NCBI GenBank assembly: GCA_025964555.1
Contig: JAOPYQ010000031.1
Location: 37,906-101,905 of the forward strand
DNA from: Thermoleophilia bacterium
GTDB lineage: Bacteria > Actinomycetota > Thermoleophilia > Gaiellales > SKUG01
DNA length: 64,000 nt
Reading direction: 5' to 3'
In this document: one piece after another, positions 1-7,621 of the stretch
Layout: each line of letters begins with the position of its first letter
How positions within the stretch are numbered: the stretch's first letter is position 1
Position numbers and translations under genes: made by a program
The notes under the pieces: generated by a model
The model's input: only the letters and a program-made list of their open reading frames with translations
Database searches by the model: none
Told to the model about the DNA's origin: nothing

Positions 1-368
1 CGGGGCGCTCGTGTCGTCTGCGAAGGCAGTCGGATCGGTCGTGTCGACGGCCGAGTCGTGCTCGGTCTTCGGCGCGGTCTCGGTTCCGGTGTCCTCGGAT
101 CGTCCGGCGCGGTCAGCCTTGTCGGAGCGAACTTCACCCGCACGGTCCTGGCCGCGAGTTCGTTCGGTCGAACGATCTCCCTGGGCCCAGTCCCGTCGTG
201 AGCTGGTCGCTGCCTGTGACTCGCGTCGATCGTGCACGGTGTGCGCCCCGGCCAATGCTTCGCCGAATGCGTTGTCGCCCTGTCGCGCGTCGGGCTGCTT
301 GATGGCGGCAGCCTTCGGAGCGAGGTCAGCGACGTTCATCTTGCTGCTCAATGCCGAGTTGTTGATCA
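1..368 (-). CDS. fliK: Flagellar hook-length control protein FliK, N-terminal part (cut by window edge)
   Basis: Only the first 122 or so codons lie in the window. The frame starts at an ATG preceded by a strong ribosome binding site (GGGAGGTGA, 7 bases upstream). The visible protein begins MINNSALSSKMNVADLAP and then becomes polar and low-complexity, rich in Arg, Asp, Ser and Thr, with no signal peptide. That is how FliK N-termini look: a disordered, type III-exported segment that measures hook length. The conserved C-terminal switch domain would lie beyond the edge. Position also supports the call: it follows fliJ and a transglycosylase gene in a flagellar operon. Identity rests mostly on context, because FliK N-termini are poorly conserved. 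Confidence 0.6.
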
Positions 369-409
369 TGTGCGGGTCACCTCCCTTCCGTGGTCGTCGT
401 CAGACGGCG

Positions 410-1132
410 TCATGCCGCCCGTTGGCCTGTAGAACTTGTCGGCGAGCCGGGCCTGAACCCGAGTTCTGCCGCGTAATCGAACACTCGTGCAACGTAGGTC
501 TGCGTCTCCTCGTACGGAGGCACGCCGCCGTACTGCGCAACTGCGTTGGGTCCTGCGTTGTAGCCCGCGACCACCTTCGTGACGTCGCCGTCGAAGCGGT
601 CGAGCAGCTGGCGCAGGTACTTGGTGCCGCCGGCGATGTTCTGCCAGGGGTCGGTCGTGTCGGTGACGCCGAGGCCGCGCGCGGTGGCGGGCATGAGCTG
701 CATGAGCCCGGTGGCGCCGGCGGGCGACTTCACGTCGGATCGGAAGGCGCTCTCGGCCCGTGAGACGGCGATGACGAGCTCGCGCGGCACGCCGAAGCGC
801 TCCGATGCGGCGTCGACCATCTGCTTCATCTCGGGCGACCAGCCGTTGACCTTGCGCGGGGTCGGGAAGTTCGGAGCCTCGATCGAGGCGGACGGGCTGC
901 CACCCGTGGCGCGCATGCGGGCGACCGGAACCTGGTTGGTTCCCGCCCCCCACTCGCTGCCCGGAACGGAATCGGAGGTGGAGACGATCTTGCTCGGACC
1001 CTCGGCGAAGCGGCTGCGTGCGGTGGCGAGCACCTGGTCGAAGCCCTCGGCACCGATGGTGCGGACGTTCGACGGCATGCCGAGCCGCTCGCGCAGCTCG
1101 CTCACCCGGCTGATGGCGTCGGCGTAGCTCAT
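410..1132 (-). CDS. Lytic transglycosylase (SLT family) of the flagellar operon
   Basis: A 240-residue protein whose C-terminal half (about 105-230) is a soluble lytic transglycosylase domain. The catalytic Glu is E127 in SRAESAF, followed by GATGLMQLMPATARGLG and GYNAGPNAV, all standard SLT signatures. These enzymes cut glycan strands and in flagellar operons are thought to open the cell wall for the rod or hook. The N-terminal 100 residues are polar, and no signal peptide is visible, so export may go through the flagellar secretion apparatus (inference). The start ATG overlaps the fliJ stop codon (ATGA), showing translational coupling; fliK follows after about 40 bases. Confidence 0.85.
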   Translation of the reverse strand: MSYADAISRVSELRERLGMPSNVRTIGAEGFDQVLATARSRFAEGPSKIVSTSDSVPGSEWGAGTNQVPVARMRATGGSPSASIEAPNFPTPRKVNGWSPEMKQMVDAASERFGVPRELVIAVSRAESAFRSDVKSPAGATGLMQLMPATARGLGVTDTTDPWQNIAGGTKYLRQLLDRFDGDVTKVVAGYNAGPNAVAQYGGVPPYEETQTYVARVFDYAAELGFRPGSPTSSTGQRAA

Positions 1133-1575
1133 GCCACTGCCCCCAGTCCGCGGGCGGCGCGCATCGTGGCGATCTCGTCGAGTTCGTTCTGCTCCTCGCG
1201 CTGGGCGGCGAGGCGCCAGGCCTCGCGCTGCTTGTCGTGGAGGCGATCGAGCGCCTCGCGTCGTGCGCGTGCATCGACCAGGCGGGTTCGCACGAGCTCG
1301 ACGCCCTTGTCGAACTGCATGAGCTTGATGCCGAGGCTGAAGATCTGCTGGCGGTGCCAGGTGCCGTAGCGCGAGACGTGCGCCATCTCGGCGGCGGTGC
1401 GACCCGGCTCGCGAAGGTACGTGAAGAGGTCCTGCTCGGCGTCGCGCGATGCGATCAGGTCCTGGAGCACGGCGTTGCGCTCCCGCATGACACGGGCGAG
1501 CTCGACCTGCACGGCCTCTTCCTGCTGCTTGCGCAGCTTGCGGACGGCCTCCAGCTTGAATACGAAGCGTTGCAT
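1129..1575 (-). CDS. fliJ: Flagellar export protein FliJ
   Basis: A 148-residue, highly charged, fully helical coiled-coil protein beginning MQRFVFKLEAVRKLRKQQEE, which matches the usual FliJ opening (M-R-F-x-F-x-L-E-x-V-L-x-L-R). FliJ is the central stalk of the FliI ATPase ring and escorts chaperones at the export gate. The length is typical of the family. An upstream in-frame ATG at 1638 would add 21 Arg-rich residues; I prefer the inner start because it gives the family N-terminus, although its ribosome binding site is weak. Unusually, it is separated from fliI by about 6 kb that includes two opposite-strand genes, so it must have its own promoter in the region upstream. Confidence 0.8.
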   Translation of the reverse strand: MQRFVFKLEAVRKLRKQQEEAVQVELARVMRERNAVLQDLIASRDAEQDLFTYLREPGRTAAEMAHVSRYGTWHRQQIFSLGIKLMQFDKGVELVRTRLVDARARREALDRLHDKQREAWRLAAQREEQNELDEIATMRAARGLGAVA

Positions 1576-1771
1576 CTCGGAACGCGCATCGGACCGTCGA
1601 AACACGTGCTTGAACCTGCCAGAGCGAGCACGGCGCATTGCAAACGCGACTCGCGTGATCGCACCACTCCTCCGTCATGTGTGTCCGTCTGGATTTGAGG
1701 GGTGAACCCGAACGCACGCACATGTCTTGGTCGTCTGCGATCGGTCGAGGCTTCTCCAATCGGTTCAGGCT

Positions 1772-1811
1772 TCTCGCGCGCGCGTGCGCGCTCGTGCGCG
1801 CGCGCGCGAGA
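1772..1811. repeat. Alternating CG hairpin (Z-DNA-like)
   Basis: Two perfect 13-base arms (1772-1784 and 1799-1811, TCTCGCGCGCGCG and its complement) enclose a 14-base loop that is itself mostly alternating G/C. The whole 40 bases is almost pure alternating purine-pyrimidine. It can form a very stable cruciform or left-handed Z-DNA. It is not placed as a terminator, since both neighbouring genes point away from it. Confidence 0.7.
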
Positions 1812-1869
1812 GGTAACGATCGTGACGGGGCGCGGTCGAGAACCGATGCGGCTCCTCGAACCCACGTGT

Positions 1870-1957
1870 GACCACGGTTCGCGAGGTCGCATCGAGTGAC
1901 GCGATGCAGCGGTGCGACAGCACTCGTCGAACCGGCGCAGGACCACGGTTCGCGAGG
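1870..1957. repeat. 17-base direct repeat pair
   Basis: GACCACGGTTCGCGAGG occurs at 1870-1886 and again, identical, at 1941-1957, in the same orientation and 71 bases apart (about seven helical turns). The sequences between the copies are unrelated. A same-face spacing in a divergent promoter region suggests a pair of regulator-binding sites. Confidence 0.6.
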
Positions 1958-2005
1958 AAACGTCGCGTCGGACGGGTGCTTCGCGGGGCGCGAGCGCACG
2001 GAAAG

Positions 2006-2019
2006 CACGTCGCGACGTG
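2006..2019. promoter_or_regulatory. Perfect 14-base palindrome, possible operator
   Basis: CACGTCGCGACGTG is a perfect dyad of two 7-base halves with no spacer, about 155 bases upstream of the start codon at 2174. The symmetry suits a dimeric DNA-binding protein. No regulator is identified. Confidence 0.35.
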
Positions 2020-2173
2020 GGTCGGCCGTAACTTAGGTAGTTCGTCCTAGTACCGAGGGCCGCGACCGGTCGTACAACCGTGTCATGGCGGCATGCCGAC
2101 CGCCTGTCCCGTGCATCGGGAGCCGTTCGCCGACGGTGATGCACGAGACGACTTGCTTTGGGGGAAACACGCC

Positions 2174-5100
2174 ATGAGCGTCTCATCTACGCCGACCACG
2201 TCGAACGCCGCCGCATCGGACCGCCTCTCGCGGGCCATCTCCGCTGCGAAGCCATCGACGCCCGCTGCCGCCGCACCGTCGCCAGCGACGAAGCCGTCCG
2301 GCGCGAAGGCGGCTCCCGATGCCGCCGCGCCGCTCACGCCCGAGGACCTGGTCGCTCCGGCGTCGCGCACCACGACGAGCTCCTCGTCGCGCGCCATCTC
2401 GGCGACGGGCACCTCCTCCACGCCGATCCTCGACGCCATCCGCGCGGCGGCGGCAACGAAGTCCACGACGGGCGCCGGCTCCACCACCGGCACCGGCCGC
2501 GGCGCGAAGGCAGCACCCGAGTCGGCGGCCGCTGGCGCATCCCAGGTGATGGGCGCCGGCCAGCCCGGCACGGTCGCCGCAGCAGCTCCCGACTCCGCGC
2601 CCGAGCCGATCCCGACCGGCTCCGACACGGGCGGCGACCCGGCGCTCGCGACAGATCCCACGGTGATGCCCGAGCGCACCGTCCAGCCGATCGCGGGCAC
2701 GGGCGCATGGACCACGGAATGGCAGCGTCGCTTCGAGAAGCTCCAGCTCGCACCCGCTGACGTGGCGTTCCTCGCACAGGCCAACTACTCGGACGCCGAG
2801 CTCACCGACATCGCGAACCAGCTCGGCGAGGTGGACGTGCTCGATCCCGCTGCCGCCAACCAGCAGATCGAGGGGCCCACGCCCAACGTCGACGCCGGCA
2901 GCGTGTCGTCCGCCGATGGTCCACTTCCGGAGGACGTCGTCCCCCAGGGCCAGCCTGGCTCGGCGACCGGGAGCGCATGGACCCCCCAGTGGGAGCAGCG
3001 CTTCGGCGACGTGATGACGCGCATGGGCATGTCGGAGACCGAGATCGCCGCGCAGCTCAAGGGCGTCCAGTCGCAGCCGACCACTGAGGCGCAGCTGTCC
3101 GAGGCGTACCGCCAGATGGAGCAGTCGATCGGAGCGTTCTCACCCGAGTGGCGCGACAAGTTCACGAAGGTGATGACCGACCTCAAGACCCCGAAGGCGG
3201 AGCAGGAGCAGGTCCTGCAGCAGCTCGCCGGGAGCGGCATGGACGAGTCCAAGCTGACCGAGGCGTACACGCAGATGCAGAACTCGCTGCCGGCGTGGAA
3301 CACCGAGTGGGAAGACAAGTTCAAGTCCCTCGCGATCCCCGATGAGATGCTCAAGCAGCTCAAGGATTCCGGGGCACCGAAGGCCGCGCTCGAGGCGCAG
3401 TTCAAGCAGCTCGTCGACACGAAGATGAAGTACAGGGACGACGGTCGACTCGAGAAGCTCGAGGACGCCGATGCCTCCAACGAGGAGAAGTGGGGCGTCA
3501 TGCTCCAGAACACCGAGGGCAAGGACTTCGACAAGGTCGTCGAGCAGATCCCGTCCGCCCACGTGCCGATGTGGAAGCGCGCGCTCAGCTTCGGCGTCAA
3601 CCTCATCCCGGGCGTGTACGCGCTGCAGTACATCACCGGCAAGGACTGGGTCACGAGCGAGAAGATCGACCGCTCCAACCCGCTCAACATCGTCGGCGCC
3701 GTTGCCTCTGGCTTCGCCGGGTTCACCGCGGTCCGCAGCGCCGTGCAGGGCATCCAGGGGCTGAGCGCCGCAAGCCGCGCGGCGACCGCCACGATGCAGG
3801 CCGCGAACGCGAGCAAGGGCATCACCGGCCTGGCGGCATCGGTCGAGTCGCTCGGATCGGCATCGGCGCTCAGCCGCGGCTCGTTCCAGGCGATCGAGGC
3901 TGCTGGTCTCGTCTCGAAGTTCGAGAAGGGCCTCAAGTTCACCGACTACCTCAAGAGCGCGGTGCCGCTCGTCAATCGCTTCGGCGAGGCGGGTCGCCTG
4001 TCGTCGGTCGGTCGCGGCTACTTCCAGGGCATGCAGCTCGCGGCCGGTGCCGCGTCGCTCAAGGCGCTCGAGGGTGGCAAGGTCGGCATCGACGCCGCCA
4101 CCAGGTCCACCGTGCTCGGCGAGCTCAAGCAGGGCCGCTCGATCCAGGATGCGATGACGGCCGCCGGCCGCTCCAGCGGCACTGGTGGCGGCTACGCCAT
4201 CAAGGCGCAGGATGTGATTCGCGACTCCTCGCGCTACGGCTTCCTGCAGGGTGGCGCCGGCAAGCTCGCCGAGGGCAACAAGCTCATGCGTGGCAGCGGC
4301 AACTTCCGCTTCAGTCCGTTCAAGAACAGCGCAGCGATCGGCACGACCAACACCGAAGGCGTGTTCGCGCTCGGCCGCAACGTCAACTTCGGCACGAACG
4401 GTGGTCTCGCACAGGGGCTCGGCGCCATCAAGGGTGCCAACAGCGTGCAGAACGCGGGGCTCTACGCCCAGGCGGCGCAGCGCGCCACCGGTGCGAACCA
4501 GCTCATGAACGCCGGCAACGCGCAGCGCATGGCAGGGCTCAACATCGCCGACGACGTGCAGCGCATCGAGACGATGACCAAGACCGCCGAATGGGCGGGC
4601 AAGCTCGGCGTCACCGGGGGCAGCAAGTTCCGTACGCTGCTCCAGCTCGGCGGCTCCAACCGCACCGCCGCCCGCGTGGCCGGCATGGTCGAGAACGGCG
4701 GCAACCAGGGCTACCGCGCAGCGCGCATGACGCTCGACACCGCGCAGCGCTTCGGCAACTTCGTCGCAACGCCGCTCGTGGCAGGTGCCGCGTTCGGCAT
4801 GACCGGCAAGCAGATGCAGCCGCTGTGGGAGTACTGGAAGAACCGCGACGAGATCCACGCGGAAGAGCAGCAGCAGGCAGGCGTGGCCGACCAGGAGGCG
4901 AAGGACCTCGAGCGCCTCTACGCCGAGCAGCAGGCGGGCGGTGGCACGCCGACCGGCCAGCCGAACCCGGCGGGCGGCGCCGCTCCGGAAGGTGGCAATG
5001 CGCAGGTGCAGGTGCTGGGGGCATCGCCCTCGGGTGGCCAGTACGTGCTCGACCCGAGCGTCGGACTGATCCTCGACACCGCGACCGGCGACCTCATCGA

Positions 5101-5362
5101 TCCGAACACGCAGCAGCTCGTCGGCAACATGAACCAGATGGCGAACGGCGTCGCGGATTCCATGAACGCCAACCCCGCAGCGAACGCGCAGTCGGGTCCG
5201 ACAGCGACGACCGGCGCAGGTGGCGAGGCCGGCGTGTTCGTCGACCCGCAGTCCGGCATGTACGTCGATCCGCAGACCGGTCTCAAGGCCGATCCGAAGA
5301 CCGGCCAGGTCTACGACGCCCAGAACAACGTCGTCGGCAACATCAACCAGCCGGCCGCGTAG
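2174..5362 (+). CDS. Large orphan protein with four W-x-x-x-F helical repeats and DP-x-TG tail repeats
   Basis: A 1062-residue protein I do not recognise. Residues 1-170 are low-complexity Ala/Ser/Thr/Pro with no signal peptide. Four helical repeats follow near residues 175, 267, 322 and 374, each starting like TTEWQRRFEKL, TPQWEQRFGDV, SPEWRDKFTKV or NTEWEDKFKSL. Near 470-540 there are two amphipathic or hydrophobic segments (ALSFGVNLIPGVYALQY and a Gly/Ala-rich stretch). A long Gly/Ala/Asn-rich middle then leads to two C-terminal blocks of DPxTG-type repeats (about 958-989 and 1021-1062), each ending in VGN(M/I)NQ. The ATG at 2174 follows TTTGGGGGAAACACGCC; an in-frame start 27 codons earlier lacks such a site. 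The next gene is a shorter paralogue. Both sit in the flagellar cluster on the opposite strand, so export through the flagellar apparatus is possible but unproven. Confidence 0.75.
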   Translation: MSVSSTPTTSNAAASDRLSRAISAAKPSTPAAAAPSPATKPSGAKAAPDAAAPLTPEDLVAPASRTTTSSSSRAISATGTSSTPILDAIRAAAATKSTTGAGSTTGTGRGAKAAPESAAAGASQVMGAGQPGTVAAAAPDSAPEPIPTGSDTGGDPALATDPTVMPERTVQPIAGTGAWTTEWQRRFEKLQLAPADVAFLAQANYSDAELTDIANQLGEVDVLDPAAANQQIEGPTPNVDAGSVSSADGPLPEDVVPQGQPGSATGSAWTPQWEQRFGDVMTRMGMSETEIAAQLKGVQSQPTTEAQLSEAYRQMEQSIGAFSPEWRDKFTKVMTDLKTPKAEQEQVLQQLAGSGMDESKLTEAYTQMQNSLPAWNTEWEDKFKSLAIPDEMLKQLKDSGAPKAALEAQFKQLVDTKMKYRDDGRLEKLEDADASNEEKWGVMLQNTEGKDFDKVVEQIPSAHVPMWKRALSFGVNLIPGVYALQYITGKDWVTSEKIDRSNPLNIVGAVASGFAGFTAVRSAVQGIQGLSAASRAATATMQAANASKGITGLAASVESLGSASALSRGSFQAIEAAGLVSKFEKGLKFTDYLKSAVPLVNRFGEAGRLSSVGRGYFQGMQLAAGAASLKALEGGKVGIDAATRSTVLGELKQGRSIQDAMTAAGRSSGTGGGYAIKAQDVIRDSSRYGFLQGGAGKLAEGNKLMRGSGNFRFSPFKNSAAIGTTNTEGVFALGRNVNFGTNGGLAQGLGAIKGANSVQNAGLYAQAAQRATGANQLMNAGNAQRMAGLNIADDVQRIETMTKTAEWAGKLGVTGGSKFRTLLQLGGSNRTAARVAGMVENGGNQGYRAARMTLDTAQRFGNFVATPLVAGAAFGMTGKQMQPLWEYWKNRDEIHAEEQQQAGVADQEAKDLERLYAEQQAGGGTPTGQPNPAGGAAPEGGNAQVQVLGASPSGGQYVLDPSVGLILDTATGDLIDPNTQQLVGNMNQMANGVADSMNANPAANAQSGPTATTGAGGEAGVFVDPQSGMYVDPQTGLKADPKTGQVYDAQNNVVGNINQPAA

Positions 5363-5474
5363 GCAGCGCGCGACGGCCGCCGACCTGAACGCGGCTGCAA
5401 CGCCAGCGGCCGTGGATCCGAAGTCCCGATAGGAGCCCGTGCGTGGGGATGCGCGTGGGACTGGAGGGACGACC

Positions 5475-6878
5475 ATGTCGACGATCGGCATTCGAGGAGG
5501 CGGTTACGCGCCTCCCACAACTCAATCACCTGTGCAGCAGGTACCGACCACGCCCGCGCCAGCGCCATGGCCCGGACCGGTACCTACGCCGACGGACCCG
5601 CCGGTCGATCCGACCTGGCCCGGGCCACCCGGCGCGCCGCCGCAGGACGTGCCGTTCCCACCGAATCAGGGTCCGACCGGACCCACCGGCCCGGATGCGC
5701 CACCGCACCCGCCGACGCTTCCGCCGACGCAGGGACCGACCGGCCCGGATGCGCCGCCGAATCCGCCGACCTTCCCGCCGAGCGGTCCGGACGGGCCCCC
5801 GCCTGGCCCGACCACGCCGCCGCCTGACCCGACCACGCCGCCGCCCGGACCGACCACGCCGCCGCCCGGACCCGGTCCGATCGAGCCGCCGCCCGGACCT
5901 GGACCGGTGGATCCGCCGCAGCCGCCGACCGATCCCACCGAGCCGCCTCCGGTCGACGAGGGATTCAACTGGAAGCCATGGCTCATCGGAGCTGGCGTGG
6001 TGACCGCCGGCGTGCTCGGCGCGCTCGCCATCCACAGCGGCGTCAAGAACGTCCACGCCCTCCAGGCAACCGAGAACGCGTTCGCGTCGGGCACCATGCA
6101 TCAGGGCGGCCTGCAGGCGATCAACGACGCGAAGCTCGGCGCGACCTTCGCGAACGGCATCGGCTTCGGTGACTATGCACGCGTTGCGCTGCCGGGTGTC
6201 AATCGCGTCGGCCTCGGTGGTCGACTGACATCCGTCGCGCGCGGCCACGTGCAGCACAACGAGCTGCTCGCTGCGAGCACCGCGCTGCGGCACGTCGCGA
6301 CCGGCGATGGCGTCGCCGTGTTCGAGCCGCTTCGGAAGTCCGTGTTCTCGGACCTGCAGGCAGGGCGCGGCATGGAAGCGATCCTCGGCGACCTGGATCG
6401 ATCCGCCTCCGGCGCTCGCCCCGTGTTCGACAACAAGCAGCTGCTGCGCTACTGGAACCAGCAGTCGATCGTCGAGCTGGGCCGCACCTCGGGGGGCGAC
6501 CACATCGCCTCCGCGGCACGCGTCACGGTGCCGAATCTCGGCCTCGAGGGCCGCGAGATCGTCGAGACCGGTGGCACAGCCACGATCAACCAGCTCGTCG
6601 CGGGCCGCAATGCCAGCCTCCGCGCGAAGGGCTTGGCCAGCGGCATCGGATCAGTGCAGGCCGCGAACGTGTCCACGCTCCCGCCGGCGCTGCAGAAGGC
6701 AGCGATCGAGGCGTCGGGCGTCGATCCCAGGCTCGTCGAGACGGCCGGGCTGCGCCCCGCCTACGTGCAGCGCTGGCAGGAGCGAGTTGCCGCGGGCGTC
6801 GCGGCCGGGCCCTCCTGGCAGGAGCGCGTCGGTGACGGTGTCGCCGAGCTCGCCGACGTCGCGATCACGGCGAGCTAG
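5475..6878 (+). CDS. Proline-rich membrane protein, paralogue of the preceding gene
   Basis: A 467-residue protein: residues 10-160 are almost pure proline-rich repeat (PTGPTGPDAPP, PPPGPTTPPP types), followed by one membrane segment (about 166-187, PWLIGAGVVTAGVLGALAI) and a 280-residue globular part. The globular part aligns by eye with the middle of the upstream gene: FGDYARVALPGVNRVGLGGR here against FTDYLKSAVPLVNRFGEAGR there, and LASGIGSVQAANV against LAQGLGAIKGANS. It lacks the four W-x-x-x-F repeats and the DPxTG tail. The ATG has a good ribosome binding site (GGAGG, 7 bases). It lies 112 bases after its paralogue, probably in the same transcript. The topology suggests a wall-spanning proline stalk on one side of the membrane. 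Function unknown. Confidence 0.75.
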   Translation: MSTIGIRGGGYAPPTTQSPVQQVPTTPAPAPWPGPVPTPTDPPVDPTWPGPPGAPPQDVPFPPNQGPTGPTGPDAPPHPPTLPPTQGPTGPDAPPNPPTFPPSGPDGPPPGPTTPPPDPTTPPPGPTTPPPGPGPIEPPPGPGPVDPPQPPTDPTEPPPVDEGFNWKPWLIGAGVVTAGVLGALAIHSGVKNVHALQATENAFASGTMHQGGLQAINDAKLGATFANGIGFGDYARVALPGVNRVGLGGRLTSVARGHVQHNELLAASTALRHVATGDGVAVFEPLRKSVFSDLQAGRGMEAILGDLDRSASGARPVFDNKQLLRYWNQQSIVELGRTSGGDHIASAARVTVPNLGLEGREIVETGGTATINQLVAGRNASLRAKGLASGIGSVQAANVSTLPPALQKAAIEASGVDPRLVETAGLRPAYVQRWQERVAAGVAAGPSWQERVGDGVAELADVAITAS

Positions 6879-7504
6879 GACTGCTGGGCAAGCAGCTGCT
6901 CGTAGTGCTTCGAGCCGAAGTTGATCCAGCGATCCACGCCGACGATGGCGACGAGGTCGGGGTGCGACTTCTGTGCGGTCACGCGCAGCGCGCCGTGCTT
7001 GGCGTCGTCCATCGCGTCCGGCACGAGACGCCCGGGTCGACTCGAGCCCGTCTGCTCCCAGATGCGCTCGGGACCGTAGACGGTGCCGTGCTCGGGATCG
7101 ATCGGCAGGTTCGTCACCGGCGGCTCGTCGTCGCCGTAGTGCTGGCCGGGGCCGTACCCCATCACCGGCACGACGATCCACTCGTTCTTGCCGTGTCCGC
7201 GAAGGATCGCGGCTGCGCTCATCTCGGGCATGTCGATGTCGTCGAGCGACGCCTCCACGCGCGCCTTGCCGACCGCGTCGGCGAACGAGCCGACGATGCG
7301 GTTGCCGACGTGGTTGTAGTCACCGATGCGCGCCGACACCGTCATGTGTTCGTCGCCCTTCACGTACTCCACCACCGCGACTTCGCGATCGAGCCAGACG
7401 CGTTCCTTGAGGTTGCCGCCGTAGCGCGGCGTGTCCACCAGCGGCACCGTCGCGGGGAACGCGGCCGGGCGGACGGGATGCGGGAAGTTCACGGGAGCGG
7501 GCAT
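6875..7504 (-). CDS. Orphan soluble alpha/beta protein
   Basis: A 209-residue protein without signal peptide or membrane segment, starting with a Pro-rich stretch (MPAPVNFPHPVRPAAFPATV). The core contains GSFADAVGKARVEASLDD followed about ten residues later by SAAAILRGHGKNEWIVVPV, which resembles the motif pair in the protein at 25956-26678 (SFDEAVRKARDTVF then GAAVLQAKDGAYFIALV). A GTG six codons upstream is an alternative start; neither has a clear ribosome binding site. Its stop overlaps the stop of the convergent proline-rich gene within CTAG. It lies directly downstream of fliI and is probably cotranscribed with it. Function unknown. Confidence 0.65.
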   Translation of the reverse strand: MPAPVNFPHPVRPAAFPATVPLVDTPRYGGNLKERVWLDREVAVVEYVKGDEHMTVSARIGDYNHVGNRIVGSFADAVGKARVEASLDDIDMPEMSAAAILRGHGKNEWIVVPVMGYGPGQHYGDDEPPVTNLPIDPEHGTVYGPERIWEQTGSSRPGRLVPDAMDDAKHGALRVTAQKSHPDLVAIVGVDRWINFGSKHYEQLLAQQS

Positions 7505-7621
7505 GCGAACACGGTACGCCACGATCTCGTGGATGACGGCCGTCGAACCGTCGTCGTGGCCGCCCGGCCAGATCGGGTGTCCCGCCCTGCCCCTTGCCGG
7601 CGATCCCGCCGGAGACCGCGC

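Larger units (their letters stand above)
1576..2173. other. Long divergent intergenic region between fliJ and a large orphan gene
   Basis: About 600 bases with no convincing gene, lying between the 5' ends of two divergent genes, so it should hold both promoters. It contains an alternating C-G hairpin, a 17-base direct repeat and a 14-base perfect palindrome, listed separately. I could not find a clear -35/-10 pair or a sigma-28 type promoter. The density of symmetric sequence suggests protein-binding sites or a structured element. Confidence 0.6.

Noticed and set aside
1576..2173. Sigma-28/WhiG-type flagellar promoter (GCCGATAA-like)
   Set aside because: I looked for TAAA and GCCGATAA pairs upstream of fliJ, fliF and flgB on the minus strand and found none convincing. 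Flagellar transcription control is left open.
2174..5362. Phage tape-measure protein for the large orphan
   Set aside because: Length and helices fit, but no phage structural genes are nearby and the DPxTG tail and paralogue do not fit a tape measure.
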